Shown: one piece after another, positions 35,701 through 45,500 of the stretch | Layout: every line of letters begins with the position of its first letter | How positions within the stretch are numbered: the stretch's first letter is position 1 | Assembly (NCBI RefSeq): GCF_032118995.1 | Contig: NC_092651.1 | Coordinates: 16,555,349 to 16,619,348 of the forward strand | Length of the DNA stretch: 64,000 bases | DNA from: Asterias amurensis | Taxonomy: Eukaryota > Echinodermata > Asteroidea > Forcipulatida > Asteriidae | Direction: 5' to 3' | The notes under the pieces: generated by a model | Seen by the model: the letters and a program-made list of their open reading frames with translations, nothing else | Databases searched by the model: none | Told to the model about the DNA's origin: nothing | Made by a program: the position numbers and the translations under genes

Positions 35701-37473
35701 CACTCAAATATTACAAAACTTCAGGAGAGAGAGGTTTATTTCTCACTCAAATATTACAAAACTTCAGGCCTGAAGCCTTTTTTAGGCATCTGAAAGCACA
35801 CAAATTTGTGCAACTGTGTTTTTTTTCTTTCTTATAATTTCTTTTGCAACTTCAATGACCAATTGAGCCCAAATTTTAAAAGATTTGTTATTTGGGATGC
35901 ATGTTGGGATACACCAAGTGAGAACACTGGTCTTTGACTATTTACCAAAGGTGTCCACCAGACAAGTGAAACAGGGGAATTGATTTAACAAAATGTTGTT
36001 GGATGAGGATTAATTAACCATAAATGTTTGTCTCTCACAATTAACACTCAGTACCAATCCTGATCGACCACACGGAGACCTCAAAGAAGCTTTCAATTTA
36101 AATCCATCAAGCGACTTGGAAGTAAGTATTGCAATAATCACTGTCTTGAGTGTCATAGATTCATGATTAGCTTCATTGTGTCTTATTAGGTGGCAACCAC
36201 TGGTACCCCTTGGGTGAATGAATGGTTTTGCTGAACCGCTCGCCCTTGGTGGACTAAACTGCAACACTGATACCAATGTGAGATAACTTTAGTAAGAAAA
36301 TATGAGTATCTTTCAGTTTATCAACCCCCCCCCCCCGAAAAATAATAATAAATATTAATTGTTAATTGTTCAGCTCCCACAGTTAGACATTTTAGTCACA
36401 ACTTAAAAGAGAAGCCACAAGTTGTCAGAGTGTTATCTATACTATGTGTTGTTAGAGTGTAATCTTTACATTGTGTTTCTCTCACATAAAGGCATGGCCA
36501 TTGGAATCTGACTGTCCTGGATTTAAGTCTTCCCATGAAGAGTTCTTTGACCTTTGTGTTCCACTTCACAACAGAGTGCTTGAAGTCTTGGCTTATGGAC
36601 TTAAACTTGAGGTAAGACCAAGAAAATGTTTCGAGAAAGCTTGTGCGACTTGGGACGGAATTGGGTTAGTACACTGCGAGTGTGATCATTGTGGCGTGTC
36701 ATTGCCTAGCGATTAAGAGCACTGAACTCAAACTCTGGTGTGTCTGATCAGCAGAGTGTGGGTTCAAATCCCAGTTGTGAAACCTGACTCCTTTTAAAAG
36801 CACGACACTTGACCATGATGCTTCATTCTTCGGATGGGACAAAAAGCTGTTGGTCCTGTGTTATGTAATGCATAAAAAGAATCCAGTGCACTTATCGTAA
36901 AGAGAATGGGTTCGCCCCGGTGTTCCTGGTTTGGTTGGTTGCCACAGCACCTTGTAAAACATTACATGGTGCTATGTGGAAGGAGTATGTCTCATAATTC
37001 AAAGCTAGTCCCACATACCTTGCAGGAAAATACTGAATGTTGAAGTGCCTTGAGCGTCACTGAGTGACGGGTATGAGCGCAATATAAGAAGCCACTATTA
37101 TTATTTTTATTATGTGGAAGAGGTTTGCAGGATTAATAATCAATTAAACTTTCTTGGTTTTCAGGATCCCTTGTTTTTTGTGAAACACCATTCCAAGCCA
37201 AAAACAGAGAGTCCAATCATCTTGAGGACTCTGTTCTACCCATCCCTGAATGGTCTGACAGTGAAAGAGCAACAGGTGCGGTGTGGAGAGCACTCCGACT
37301 ATGGAGGAATAACACTTCTGTTCCAACAGAAACGTGGATTAGAGGTACGGCTTCATTTGATTTTCCCCCCAAATTCGAGCCCTGACTTGTACCGTAATTT
37401 TTGCACAGACAACTTTAGTAACCCTTTTAAGGACACAAAACAATATATAATATATAACAATAACAATAACAAT

Positions 37474-37531
<58 letters not shown>

Positions 37532-38537
37532 ACAATAACAATAACAATAATAATAATAATAACCAGTTTTTATATAGCGATTTTCACACCCGGAGGGCGT
37601 CTCAAAGCGCTTCCAACATTATTACCCCTGGTCACTGGGCCTTAATTCATTCCTTAAACCATCTCAGCTCCCTATATATGAGCTGTGCTTAGATTTTTTA
37701 ACTTTTTATTAAATAGTTCATTTTTCAAAAGATTTCTCTTTGGGTAGCTTTAGTGAGAGCACTCTGTTAAGTACATGTTCACAGGAATAATGTAATAACT
37801 AGATGCCTTGAACTGGTTGCCTTTAAGTGCCTTTTAATGATATTTACTAATCTTTTTTAATAGGTTCGTAAGCGAGATGGTACATATGTTAAAGTGCCAT
37901 TGGTTGATGGTGGTATTCTAGTCAACATTGGTGACTTGATGCAACGATGGACCTCCGATGTGTATACAGCTGCTGTAAGTTATTATACTAAATAATAATG
38001 GGCAAGTTGTAGTGTGTAGGTAATAGGTATACACATTCAAACTGGGGACGAATTTGATTTCGAGACCTCAGATTTAGAATTCGAGGTCACGAAATCAAGC
38101 ATCTGAAAGCACACAACTTTGTGTGACCAGGTTTTTTTTTCTTCTTTCATTATTATCTCGCACCTTCGACGACCAATTGAGCTCAAGTTTTCACAGCTTT
38201 GTTATTTTATTTATACGTTGAGATACACCAAGTGAGAAGACTGGTCTTTGACAATTACCAATAGTGTCCAGTGTCTTTAAGTGGATAAGGGTATAAAGAA
38301 TATTAATTTTGGTTTTGACCCATGTTTAACTGTTTTGATTTGACTGTATTGCAGAGACACCGTGTATACATGGACGACAGTGTGGAGGAACGTGGGAAAA
38401 CCAGACAGTCAATTGTTTTCTTTGGTTATCCGGACAACGAAGCAATCATTGAATGCACTGACAAAAGTAACAAGTATCCACCAGTCAAATCCATAGAATA
38501 TTTGAAGATGAAACACAGTACGACGTACCTGTATTAA
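32737..38537 (+). CDS. 2-oxoglutarate/Fe(II) dioxygenase, isopenicillin-N-synthase-like (gene C), 317 aa
   Basis: Third paralog, seven exons: 32737-32907, 33782-33900, 36052-36121, 36492-36611, 37165-37344, 37864-37974 and 38355-38537; phases close to 318 codons. DIOX_N starts MGDCTEAEIPVIDFSAY. Iron ligands are H203-x-D205 (CGEHSDYGG) and H259 (AARHRV), again 56 apart; the RQS motif is R274-S276. It is the most diverged copy: exon 4 differs from gene A at about 30 of 120 bases, while exon 1 differs at only 13 of 171, and at one of the first 80. Exon 5 is three codons longer than in A or B. Introns hold a tRNA-derived SINE and a trinucleotide microsatellite. A candidate AATAAA lies at 39788. 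Substrate unknown. Confidence 0.92.
33345..33600. repeat. CAGGCCTG-family interspersed repeat in gene C intron 1
   Basis: Contains GAGGCAACAGAAGTGATTGC, GAAATGCTCCAGTAGAAA and TTGGTGCCCTTGCCCTTTC, bounded by AGGCCTG. The same consensus appears at 11947-12080, 31725-31885 and 55925-56095, and more distantly at 28525-28625, 26340-26530 and 42815-42950. Confidence 0.65.
35386..35960. repeat. MITE family I, diverged and internally expanded, in gene C intron 2
   Basis: Ends AGGCACTTGACACTATTAG and ACCAAAGGTGTCCACC. Inside, CAAATATTACAAAACTTCAG is directly repeated about 58 bp apart (35704, 35745). Confidence 0.6.
36690..37112 (+). mobile_element. tRNA-derived SINE, family S2, about 420 bp, in gene C intron 4
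   Basis: A-box-like TAGCGATTAAGAGCACTG and B-box GTGGGTTCAAATCCCAG form the head. The body continues CGACACTTGACCATGATGC, TTCTTCGGATGGGAC, GTGCCTTGAGCGTCACTG, and the tail ends ATAAGAAGCCACTATTATTA. A shorter minus-strand copy of the head is at 45965-46095. Confidence 0.8.
37456..37690. repeat. (AAC/AGC)n microsatellite and attached interspersed repeat in gene C intron 5
   Basis: AACAAT units pass into about 12 AACAGC units and back to AATAAT (37456-37562). Directly after it comes a short repeat-like segment with ATATAGCGATTTTCACACCC and GGGCGTCTCAAAGCGC. Confidence 0.85.
38060..38282. repeat. MITE family I, right half, in gene C intron 6
   Basis: Starts at the internal palindrome GATTTCGAGACCTCAG and ends TACCAATAGTGTCCAGTG...TTTAA. 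Confidence 0.75.
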
Positions 38538-38673
38538 ATGGAAATTATTTGTTACACTAGTGGAGTGATCCTACTTCAATGTTATTGGGTTGTTTCCAAT
38601 TCGTGAATTGAGGGAAGAGTTGTGTAGGCCTATCCAACAAGATTGAAAGAACACAAGGTCCAAAACTAGACAC

Positions 38674-39061
38674 TTAACGGCAGTGGACACTATTGGTAAT
38701 TACTCAAAATAATTATCATCATAAAAACTTTCTAGATTACAAGTAATGGGGAGAGGTTGATAGTATAAAACATAGAGAGAAACGGCTCCCTCTGAAGTGA
38801 CGTAGTTTTTGGAGAAAGAAGAAATTTTCCACGAATTTGATTTCGAGACCTCAAGTTTAGAATTTGAGGTCTCGAAATCAAGCATCAGAAAGCACACAAC
38901 TTCGTGTGACAAGGGTGTTTTCTTCTTTCATTATTATCTTGCAACTTCGACGACCGATTGAGCTCAAATTTTCACAGGTTTGTTATTTTATGCACATGTT
39001 GAGATACACCAACTGTGAAGACTAATCTTTGACAATTACCAAACGTGTCCACTGTCTTTAA
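38674..39061. mobile_element. MITE family I, full-length, TTAA-flanked
   Basis: TTAA at 38674 and 39058, TIRs CGGCAGTGGACACTATTGG and ACGTGTCCACTGTCTT, internal palindrome GATTTCGAGACCTCAAG / TTTGAGGTCTCGAAATC. Confidence 0.85.
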
Positions 39062-39364
39062 GTTGTCGTCTGGTTACTGAATCACAATTTCTTGATTTGT
39101 GCAACTCATAATCAAAGACCTTATATACAATCTTTGTATGAAAGAGATTCGCTGTTGCAATGATGACCTACTTGGTAGTGTTTGCAAGAAATTATAGCTG
39201 GAAGTTCAAACTTGTTTTAAGAAAATTGTGGTTTTATAAAACCAAGAGAGAAGACTTAAAACACAAAAATATGGTGTACAAATTGTCAAACTTTTTAATT
39301 TTTTTGATTTAATTTCATTCTTCCACTTGATGATTTTTTTTATTTTTTTTATTTTATCACAACA

Positions 39365-39480
39365 TTTTAATACATAGGCCTAAATGGGTTTGAAAAAGAA
39401 ATGGACTGGAGCGGGACTTCCCGACCTCCTGATTAACGTACCAGCACTCTACCAACTGAGCTATCCAGCCCTTGGTTGGC
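39365..39480 (-). mobile_element. tRNA-derived SINE head, family S3
   Basis: On the minus strand, TAGCTCAGTTGGTAGAGTGC (A-box region) and a degenerate B-box GGTCGGGAAGTCCC. A second minus-strand copy lies at 40635-40745, with the same flanking AATATCTTTGT context, so this is a repeat and not a tRNA gene. Confidence 0.7.
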
Positions 39481-39869
39481 AGTCTCCGTATTAGTCAATA
39501 TCTTTGTTTGGGTTGCCAGTCAGAAGCCATACTATTATCTGCCATGTAGCCTGGGATTACACACAAATTATCAACCTGTTGTTGTTGATTCTCTTAAAGC
39601 TGTGTTTTATCTTGATTTATTTTTTATTTACTTACAGGTTCAGTTCTTAAAGGTTATGTACATGTGCAAAAATTACCTTAAATGCAAGATGTTTAACAAA
39701 ACATCAATGTCCTCATAAAAATGTAAAGTTTTAACTTTAAAAAGCATTTATAAAACTCTGTTACTCTGTATACTTTAAACCAGCATAAATAAAATTAAAA
39801 TGATTGTGACTCATGAAAAATAAAAATAAATGTGATGACAACAGCAGTTTGAATGAATGAGTTACCTCG

Positions 39870-41741
39870 TTACTTATTGGCGAGGTAGAGAATAGCGTCA
39901 GTTACATCTCCTCCAGTGAGTCTAAGCGCTCGGATTGCATCGTTACGATTCACACCGAGCTTGGAGACAACGCGATCAATGTGCAATGGTTCCAACCCTT
40001 CCTCGCTCTCCGCCGCTTCACCGATGGCTTGAAATACCGCCCTCTCTCTAACGAACGCCATCGCGTTACTCTCATTCACAAGTTTTCCTTTGTGCACCAG
40101 TTTTAGTTTCTCGGCTGGAATACGGATGGTTGCGCAGATGTGTGATAACATTTGCTGACTGTCCCAGTCCATGTTCATTTGAATGGAATGTTTGCCTTGC
40201 TGGGATTTGACGATAATCTTACATGTTCTCTCAGGTTTTACTGGGCTAAGTTCTTTTGTAGGACTGTCATTGTTTGAAGGCCCTGGAAGCCTACTCTGTT
40301 TTTCTTGTTGATGGTCTGCAGAGTCTGTTTGGCGTACAGCATTTTCTAGGGTTGTAGACAGTGAATGGCAGTCAGTTTTCTCCTCGGCCACGTCATTTGT
40401 GAGAGTTTGGGAAGGCGACGTGACTGGCGGAGTTGACTCCTTATGTTTGCAAACCGCCTTGTGCAGGGCCCAATCTTTTATTTGGCATTCTCTTGAGCTA
40501 AAAGAAAAAGGAAAAAAAACAAAGTAATTAGTACATTATTAGCAGTAATCCTAGAGAAATCAGTCTCCATAAAATTTACTTTGTATGCAAGCTTGCTCCA
40601 AACTCTTGGCAACAAAATACAAAGAAGAACATTTGTTTGGGGTTGAACAAAGAAATCGACGACCTCAGGATTAATGTGCCGGCATGGCACTCTACCAACT
40701 GAGCTATCTTGCCCTATGTTGATGGTCTCCCTAATTTGTCAATATCTTTGTGCGGAATTTTTTTACAAATCTGTATAATATGCACTGGTATTACTTCTAG
40801 AAACTAGGCTCCCCCAGCTTCTAAGATTTCTAGAAGTACACTGGTCATGCTGTAGGCCTATCATGTTTCAGAACATACAAGATCTGGGACAGGGGTAACA
40901 GAGAGAAAGATTTCCCTATCCTGCCACCACTTTTCCCCTCATTTTTAGTTTTACCAAAACAAATATCCCATTTGAGTAAATTAGATACCACTAAGTTATC
41001 TCCTTTTTTCAAAATTTTGTCAATATCGATCGTACTAGCACGACTAATAATGACAACATTTCTAAAAAAAGGAGTACAGTGCCCCATCAGTCACTGGGTC
41101 TAGTTTAGTTATTCATACATGTCAATAATAAGGGAATCAATGTGTGGTGAAGAGGTTTTCAATTGGTTTAATCCAAACGAGGCCTGGTTCTCGACTCGGT
41201 AAATTATCAAGAACCAGGCCTCGGCGGGTTTAAACCACAAGTTGTAAACCGATTCAACGCACTTTGACTCCCATTCATTCATTAATACCTTTTCGGTCAA
41301 AAAACATCAACACTTTTTGGTCAAAAAGTAAAATAAATGCAAAAACAACTATGGAGAAAGGAAATCCTTCCTCCATGCAACAACCTATATATATATAGAA
41401 GAAGTGTAATTGAGAAAGACCCCAAGGAAAGGGGTACCTAGGGGTTCCTCATTACCTGAGGTATTATGTGTGACATGTCAAAAACAATGCCAAAACAAAA
41501 GTATACTTTTGTTTTGGCATTGTTTTTGACATGTCACACATAATACCTCTTGCTCAAATTAAATTCTAACTCAACAGCTGTGTTACAATACAAAACAGCA
41601 TACAAACCAGTAAAAAGAACACCGGCAGCGAGTGCACACTTTCATAATTCTTTCTCCTTTGCCACAAACAGCGCAGTTTACTTCTGACTTGTTTATGTTT
41701 GTTTCTGAAATGTTTGAGTTTGGTCCTGGTGGGGCTGCCAT
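39870..41741 (-). CDS. MYND zinc-finger / ubiquitin-like / UBA domain protein, 253 aa
   Basis: Two exons: 41741-41608 and 40497-39870. The split codon TG|C joins to complete the zinc finger, 254 codons in all. The start ATG sits in a strong context (AAGATGG). Residues 23-61 form a MYND finger with ligands C23, C26, C36, C39, C45, C49, H57 and C61 (CAVCGKGERIMKVC...CSRECQIKDWALHKAVC). A low-complexity linker rich in S/T/P/E follows. Residues 137-206 look like a beta-grasp ubiquitin-like fold (CKIIVKSQQGKHSIQ ... KLKLVHKGKLV ... VFQAIGEA). Residues 213-252 resemble a UBA domain (IDRVVSKLGVNRNDAIRAL...). MYND fingers bind proline-rich peptides and UBA domains bind ubiquitin, so an adaptor role in ubiquitin signalling is plausible inference. 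I do not recognise a named vertebrate protein with this exact order. Head-to-head with AASDH. Confidence 0.88.
40635..40745 (-). mobile_element. tRNA-derived SINE head, family S3
   Basis: Minus-strand TAGCTCAGTTGGTAGAGTGC and GAGGTCGTCGATTTCTTTG, flanked as at 39365-39480. Located in the intron of the MYND gene. Confidence 0.7.
41120..41300. mobile_element. palindromic MITE-like element in the MYND gene intron
   Basis: Arms AACGAGGCCTGGTTC and GAACCAGGCCTCGG around a roughly 20-base loop, extended by AATTGGTTTAATCC / GGGTTTAAACCACAAG and CAATGTGTGGTG / CAACGCACTTTG at lower identity. Confidence 0.65.
41458..41549. repeat. perfect 92-bp palindrome
   Basis: Two 46-base arms with no spacer and no mismatch, centred on GTATAC (41501-41506). 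The arms begin GAGGTATTATGTGTGACATG. It stops sharply on both sides. Located in the MYND gene intron. Confidence 0.95.
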
Positions 41742-42546
41742 CTTGCTCACTGTCTTCAGCAAAAAATAATGTGCCTTTCGAATTCGCCGCTCCCCCTTCC
41801 TCCTTACGCACTGATCAATCACTGTCGCTGTGCACCAGTTAAAATCTTTCCAACAAGAGAGGGCGGTACATAATGTAAATAAACAGTAGCACGATTTCGG
41901 AGGACATGAAGGAATGATCGAATGCCAAAAAATAGAATTTCCAATTGTTCAGGATCTGTTGTGTTTGGTTTCGGTGGAGTGTATTGTCATGCGTGCCTAC
42001 ATACAGGTAAGTTTAAGGGCTTGTGAGATCTGTTTCTTGGGAATCCGTTTCTTGTACTTGAAGTTGTAGATATGATCATGTTCAATTTGTTGGATTGGAG
42101 TTGAAATTGAACAGAAGTGAGAGAGAGAGGGGGAGAGAGAGTGACAGTCAAACAGCTGAGCTGAGCAAGCAGAAAATTTAACAATATTATACAAAAACAA
42201 TTTTAACAATTCTGACATGGTGTTGGGCGTGATCCTTGGCTACACGGCAGTTGAGTTAGCGGTTGTATCTAACAAACTACAAAGTAACAAAGACTAACAA
42301 AAAATAGGGAGACTGCCAAACATAAGGGCTAGACGGATGCGCAGATGGTGGAGTGTCAAAGTGTTAATTGGGAGGTCGTTGGTTCAAATCCCGCCTTCGA
42401 CCCAAGTTCTAGTTTTACGCAAACTGCTTTCAGCAGAAGTCCTTTTTAATCAATCATGTTAAATTTACTTTTGCTACTACATGTACACAGATATAATCAA
42501 GAATAACGAAAAAGCACAGAATTGAGGGCGTACGCTTTTACGCACA
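41742..42546. promoter_or_regulatory. head-to-head intergenic region of MYND gene and AASDH (candidate bidirectional promoter)
   Basis: 805 bp separate the two start codons, which diverge. No TATA box was identified. A GA-rich stretch (GAGAGAGAGGGGGAGAGAGAG, 42120-42140) and a short tRNA-like B-box sequence (GGTTCAAATCCCGCC, 42383-42397) are present. Promoter sharing is inferred from the arrangement only. Confidence 0.5.
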
Positions 42547-45500
42547 ATGACCAATAACGACCGACAAACACTACACGGATTGGTCACTCTCGCAGCAAAC
42601 CAACATCCATCCAAGACAGCCGTCATTTTTGATGATGGGTCAAAGGTCATCAGCAGGGTAATGTATAGCAAGCTGCAGGAGGGAGCAGGAAGGATTAAGC
42701 GGATGCTGTGCAGTGCGGGATGCAGTGATGGTCAGATGATTGGCTTGTATTACCAGACTTCAATATCATTACCATCTTGTATACTTGGGTGAGCATTCAG
42801 GAAAAGCACTTTCAGGCCTCGAAAAAACACACAACACTCACAGCAATTGCCATGGTGCCCTGTTAACATTTTACTCATGAGTCATAGAAGTACGTGCCCC
42901 TTAGCGGAGGAAAATTGCTGCGCCCCTTCAAAAGCAAAGTTAATTTCATATCAAAAGGTCGCGTTTTGAGATTATCACTGAATAATCCCTTTTACACAGT
43001 TTGAGAAGTATCATCTTTTACATATTCAAAATTTGTGGGGAAAAAAGTGATATACCTTTTTCCATAAACTGTAGTTCGTCAAAGTAAAGTGCTTCTCAAA
43101 AGCTGCTGCACTTCTCATAAAGACCCTGGAAACTATTGGTAATTGTCAAAGACCAGTCTTCTCACTTGGTGTATCTCACAAATGCATTAAATAACAAACC
43201 TGTGAAAATTTGAGCTCGATTGGTCGTCGGAGTAGCGAGATAACTCTGAAAGAAAACACCCTTGTCACACGAAGTTGTGTGCTTTCAAATGCTTGATTTC
43301 GAGACCTCAAATTCTAAATCTGAGGTCTCGAAATCAAATTCGTGGAAAATTACTTCTTCCTCGAAAACTACCGTTTCTCACAATGTTCTAAACTAGCAAC
43401 CTCTCCCCATTACTCGTTACCAAGTGAGGTTTTATGCTAATAATTATTTTGAGTAATTACCAATAGTGTCCACTGCCTTTAAACACTGTTAATCTGTTGA
43501 AACTGTTTTCGTTGTGTTTTATTTTGTGTAGAATACTTGATAAAGGGTCATCCTTTGCTCCTATTGACCCAAGAGCACCAAGTGACATCAATGAATATTT
43601 CATCTCTACACTGGACCTGTCCTGGATGCTGCTGCCAGAGGCCTTGGAGGAGGTTTGTTGTTTTGTTTTTAAACTAAATTTGTAGTGTTTCAAAATATGG
43701 AATTGATTTTGGAAGCAGAATTTAGATACTTAGCCTATACAGTGTAACTGGAATAATTTGAAAGTTTATCGAAAAGTCATTATAGGAAGAAATTAATGAC
43801 GGACATTTTAGAGGTGTGCCAAGTTTTTTTGTGTTTTTTTTGGTTTAAATTTGTACATATTTTTGCAGAAATACTTTTGTTTCACTTTCATATGCTCTTT
43901 TCCCTGTGTTTCAAATCACAGACATTCCTGGAGAATCACGGCAAGGCATTTAAAGCTCATTCATTGGGGGATCCTCTGAGCTTGAATGGCGTCTGCTTCC
44001 GGTTGTTCAAACTATTGGCCAATCAGAGGCCTTCTGACTCTAGTTTGAGCGAATCAGCTCATCTTGCCTACGCCATGCATACATCTGGTACAACTGGCAA
44101 GCCCAAGATTGTGCGTGTACCTCACCAGTGTATCGTGCCAAACATCCAAGATCTCAGGTCAGTTTTGGGTGACTCCTGAGAAATTTAAACTTTGAAAGTT
44201 TCAAAAGGAATAATATTACTCTATACAAACCGTACCTGGTAAGTAGATACACACATGGTGTTACCGCAAACCAAATATAAATTGAACAATATTTTGCACT
44301 AACAACATCAATTTTGCTGAAAGAATACCACAGCTGTCAGACAATTGTTCCAGCATAGACACAAACAATGTTTTGTCTGTGCGCCATCTGCACTAGTAGT
44401 ACTGTCGGTGCACTGGAGGAAGTTGGACATGTGTGTGCATACATTATTGTGAAATTTGATGGGCTGTGTGGTGTGAGATCTGGGTACTATAAGCATCTAC
44501 TTTTAGCATAAATGGGGATCGTGCAATTTACAAGATTTCTCTAGCTCAAGATAACATCGTACATGAATCATATGTTTATAGCAACACAAAATCCATACAG
44601 GTAAACTGATCTGTAATGTTATTTTATGAGTTGTCTTTAGTCAAAGTGTACAATATTATAATCTCTGTATTGCAGTAATACTTTGGGCATCAGCGAAGAT
44701 GACATCATTTTCATGGCTTCCCCGTTGACCTTTGACCCAAGCATTGTGGAGATGTTTATGGCGCTATCAAAAGGTGCAACACTTGTTATGGTTCCTGATG
44801 TCATTAAGGTGGTGCCTAGGAGGCTTCTTGAGGTTCTAACCAGGAATCGAGTATCTGTTCTTCAGGTGAAGTTGGGGTACTAGTTTGGGTAGGGGAGTCA
44901 CATAACTACAAGGTGTGGCTCCAAACAATTTTAAAAAAGACGAACAAGTCATGCACTCATGAAATAAATGAACAATGATTGAAACACTTCCAATTTTCTA
45001 TGTACAGCAGTTAGTTTGATTTATTTAAGAAATTCTTCTTCAAACACTATTACATAAATGTTCATTAGTCTTTGGCTTTTTAAATACAATGAAAGAAAAG
45101 ACACCCTTGTTGCACAATTTGTGCGCTTTCAGATTCAGGCCTTAAGTTTTTTATTATTTGAGTGAGAAATTACCTCTTTCTCAAACAACTTCAAAGGGAG
45201 GCGATTCTCACAATGTTTTATACTATCAATAGCACTTTTCAAGTAATTTTTTATGCTAACAATTATTTTGAGTAATTACCAATAGTGTCCAGTGCATTTT
45301 ATGGTGCATGATGTGGGATGACAATGGATCAACACATGGGGTCATACAAATTCTGCTGTATTTCCAACACAAATAAAATTTTATCTGATTTTTAAGGATC
45401 ATTATTTCTCTGTTCAGGCCACTCCGACTCTCATCAGCAGATTTGGTCAGGACGTTTTGTGTCAGACTCTCTTATCTGCAGCAACACCTCTCCGCATTCT

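Larger units (their letters stand above)
38538..39869. other. convergent spacer between gene C and the MYND-UBL-UBA gene
   Basis: The two genes are tail-to-tail. The spacer holds MITE I (38674-39061), a T-rich stretch (39290-39350), a minus-strand tRNA-derived SINE head (39365-39480), and candidate poly(A) signals: AATAAA on the plus strand at 39788, and TTTATT (AATAAA on the minus strand) near 39345 and 39612. Confidence 0.6.

Noticed and set aside
36700-36790. Possible tRNA genes here and at 2885, 3800, 39400 and 40680
   Set aside because: Each has only box A/B-like segments, degenerate stems and a shared non-tRNA tail, so they are SINEs.
37114-37692. 192-codon open frame running through gene C exon 5 and a microsatellite
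   Set aside because: Only 37165-37344 is coding; the rest is intron read through an (AAC/AGC)n run.
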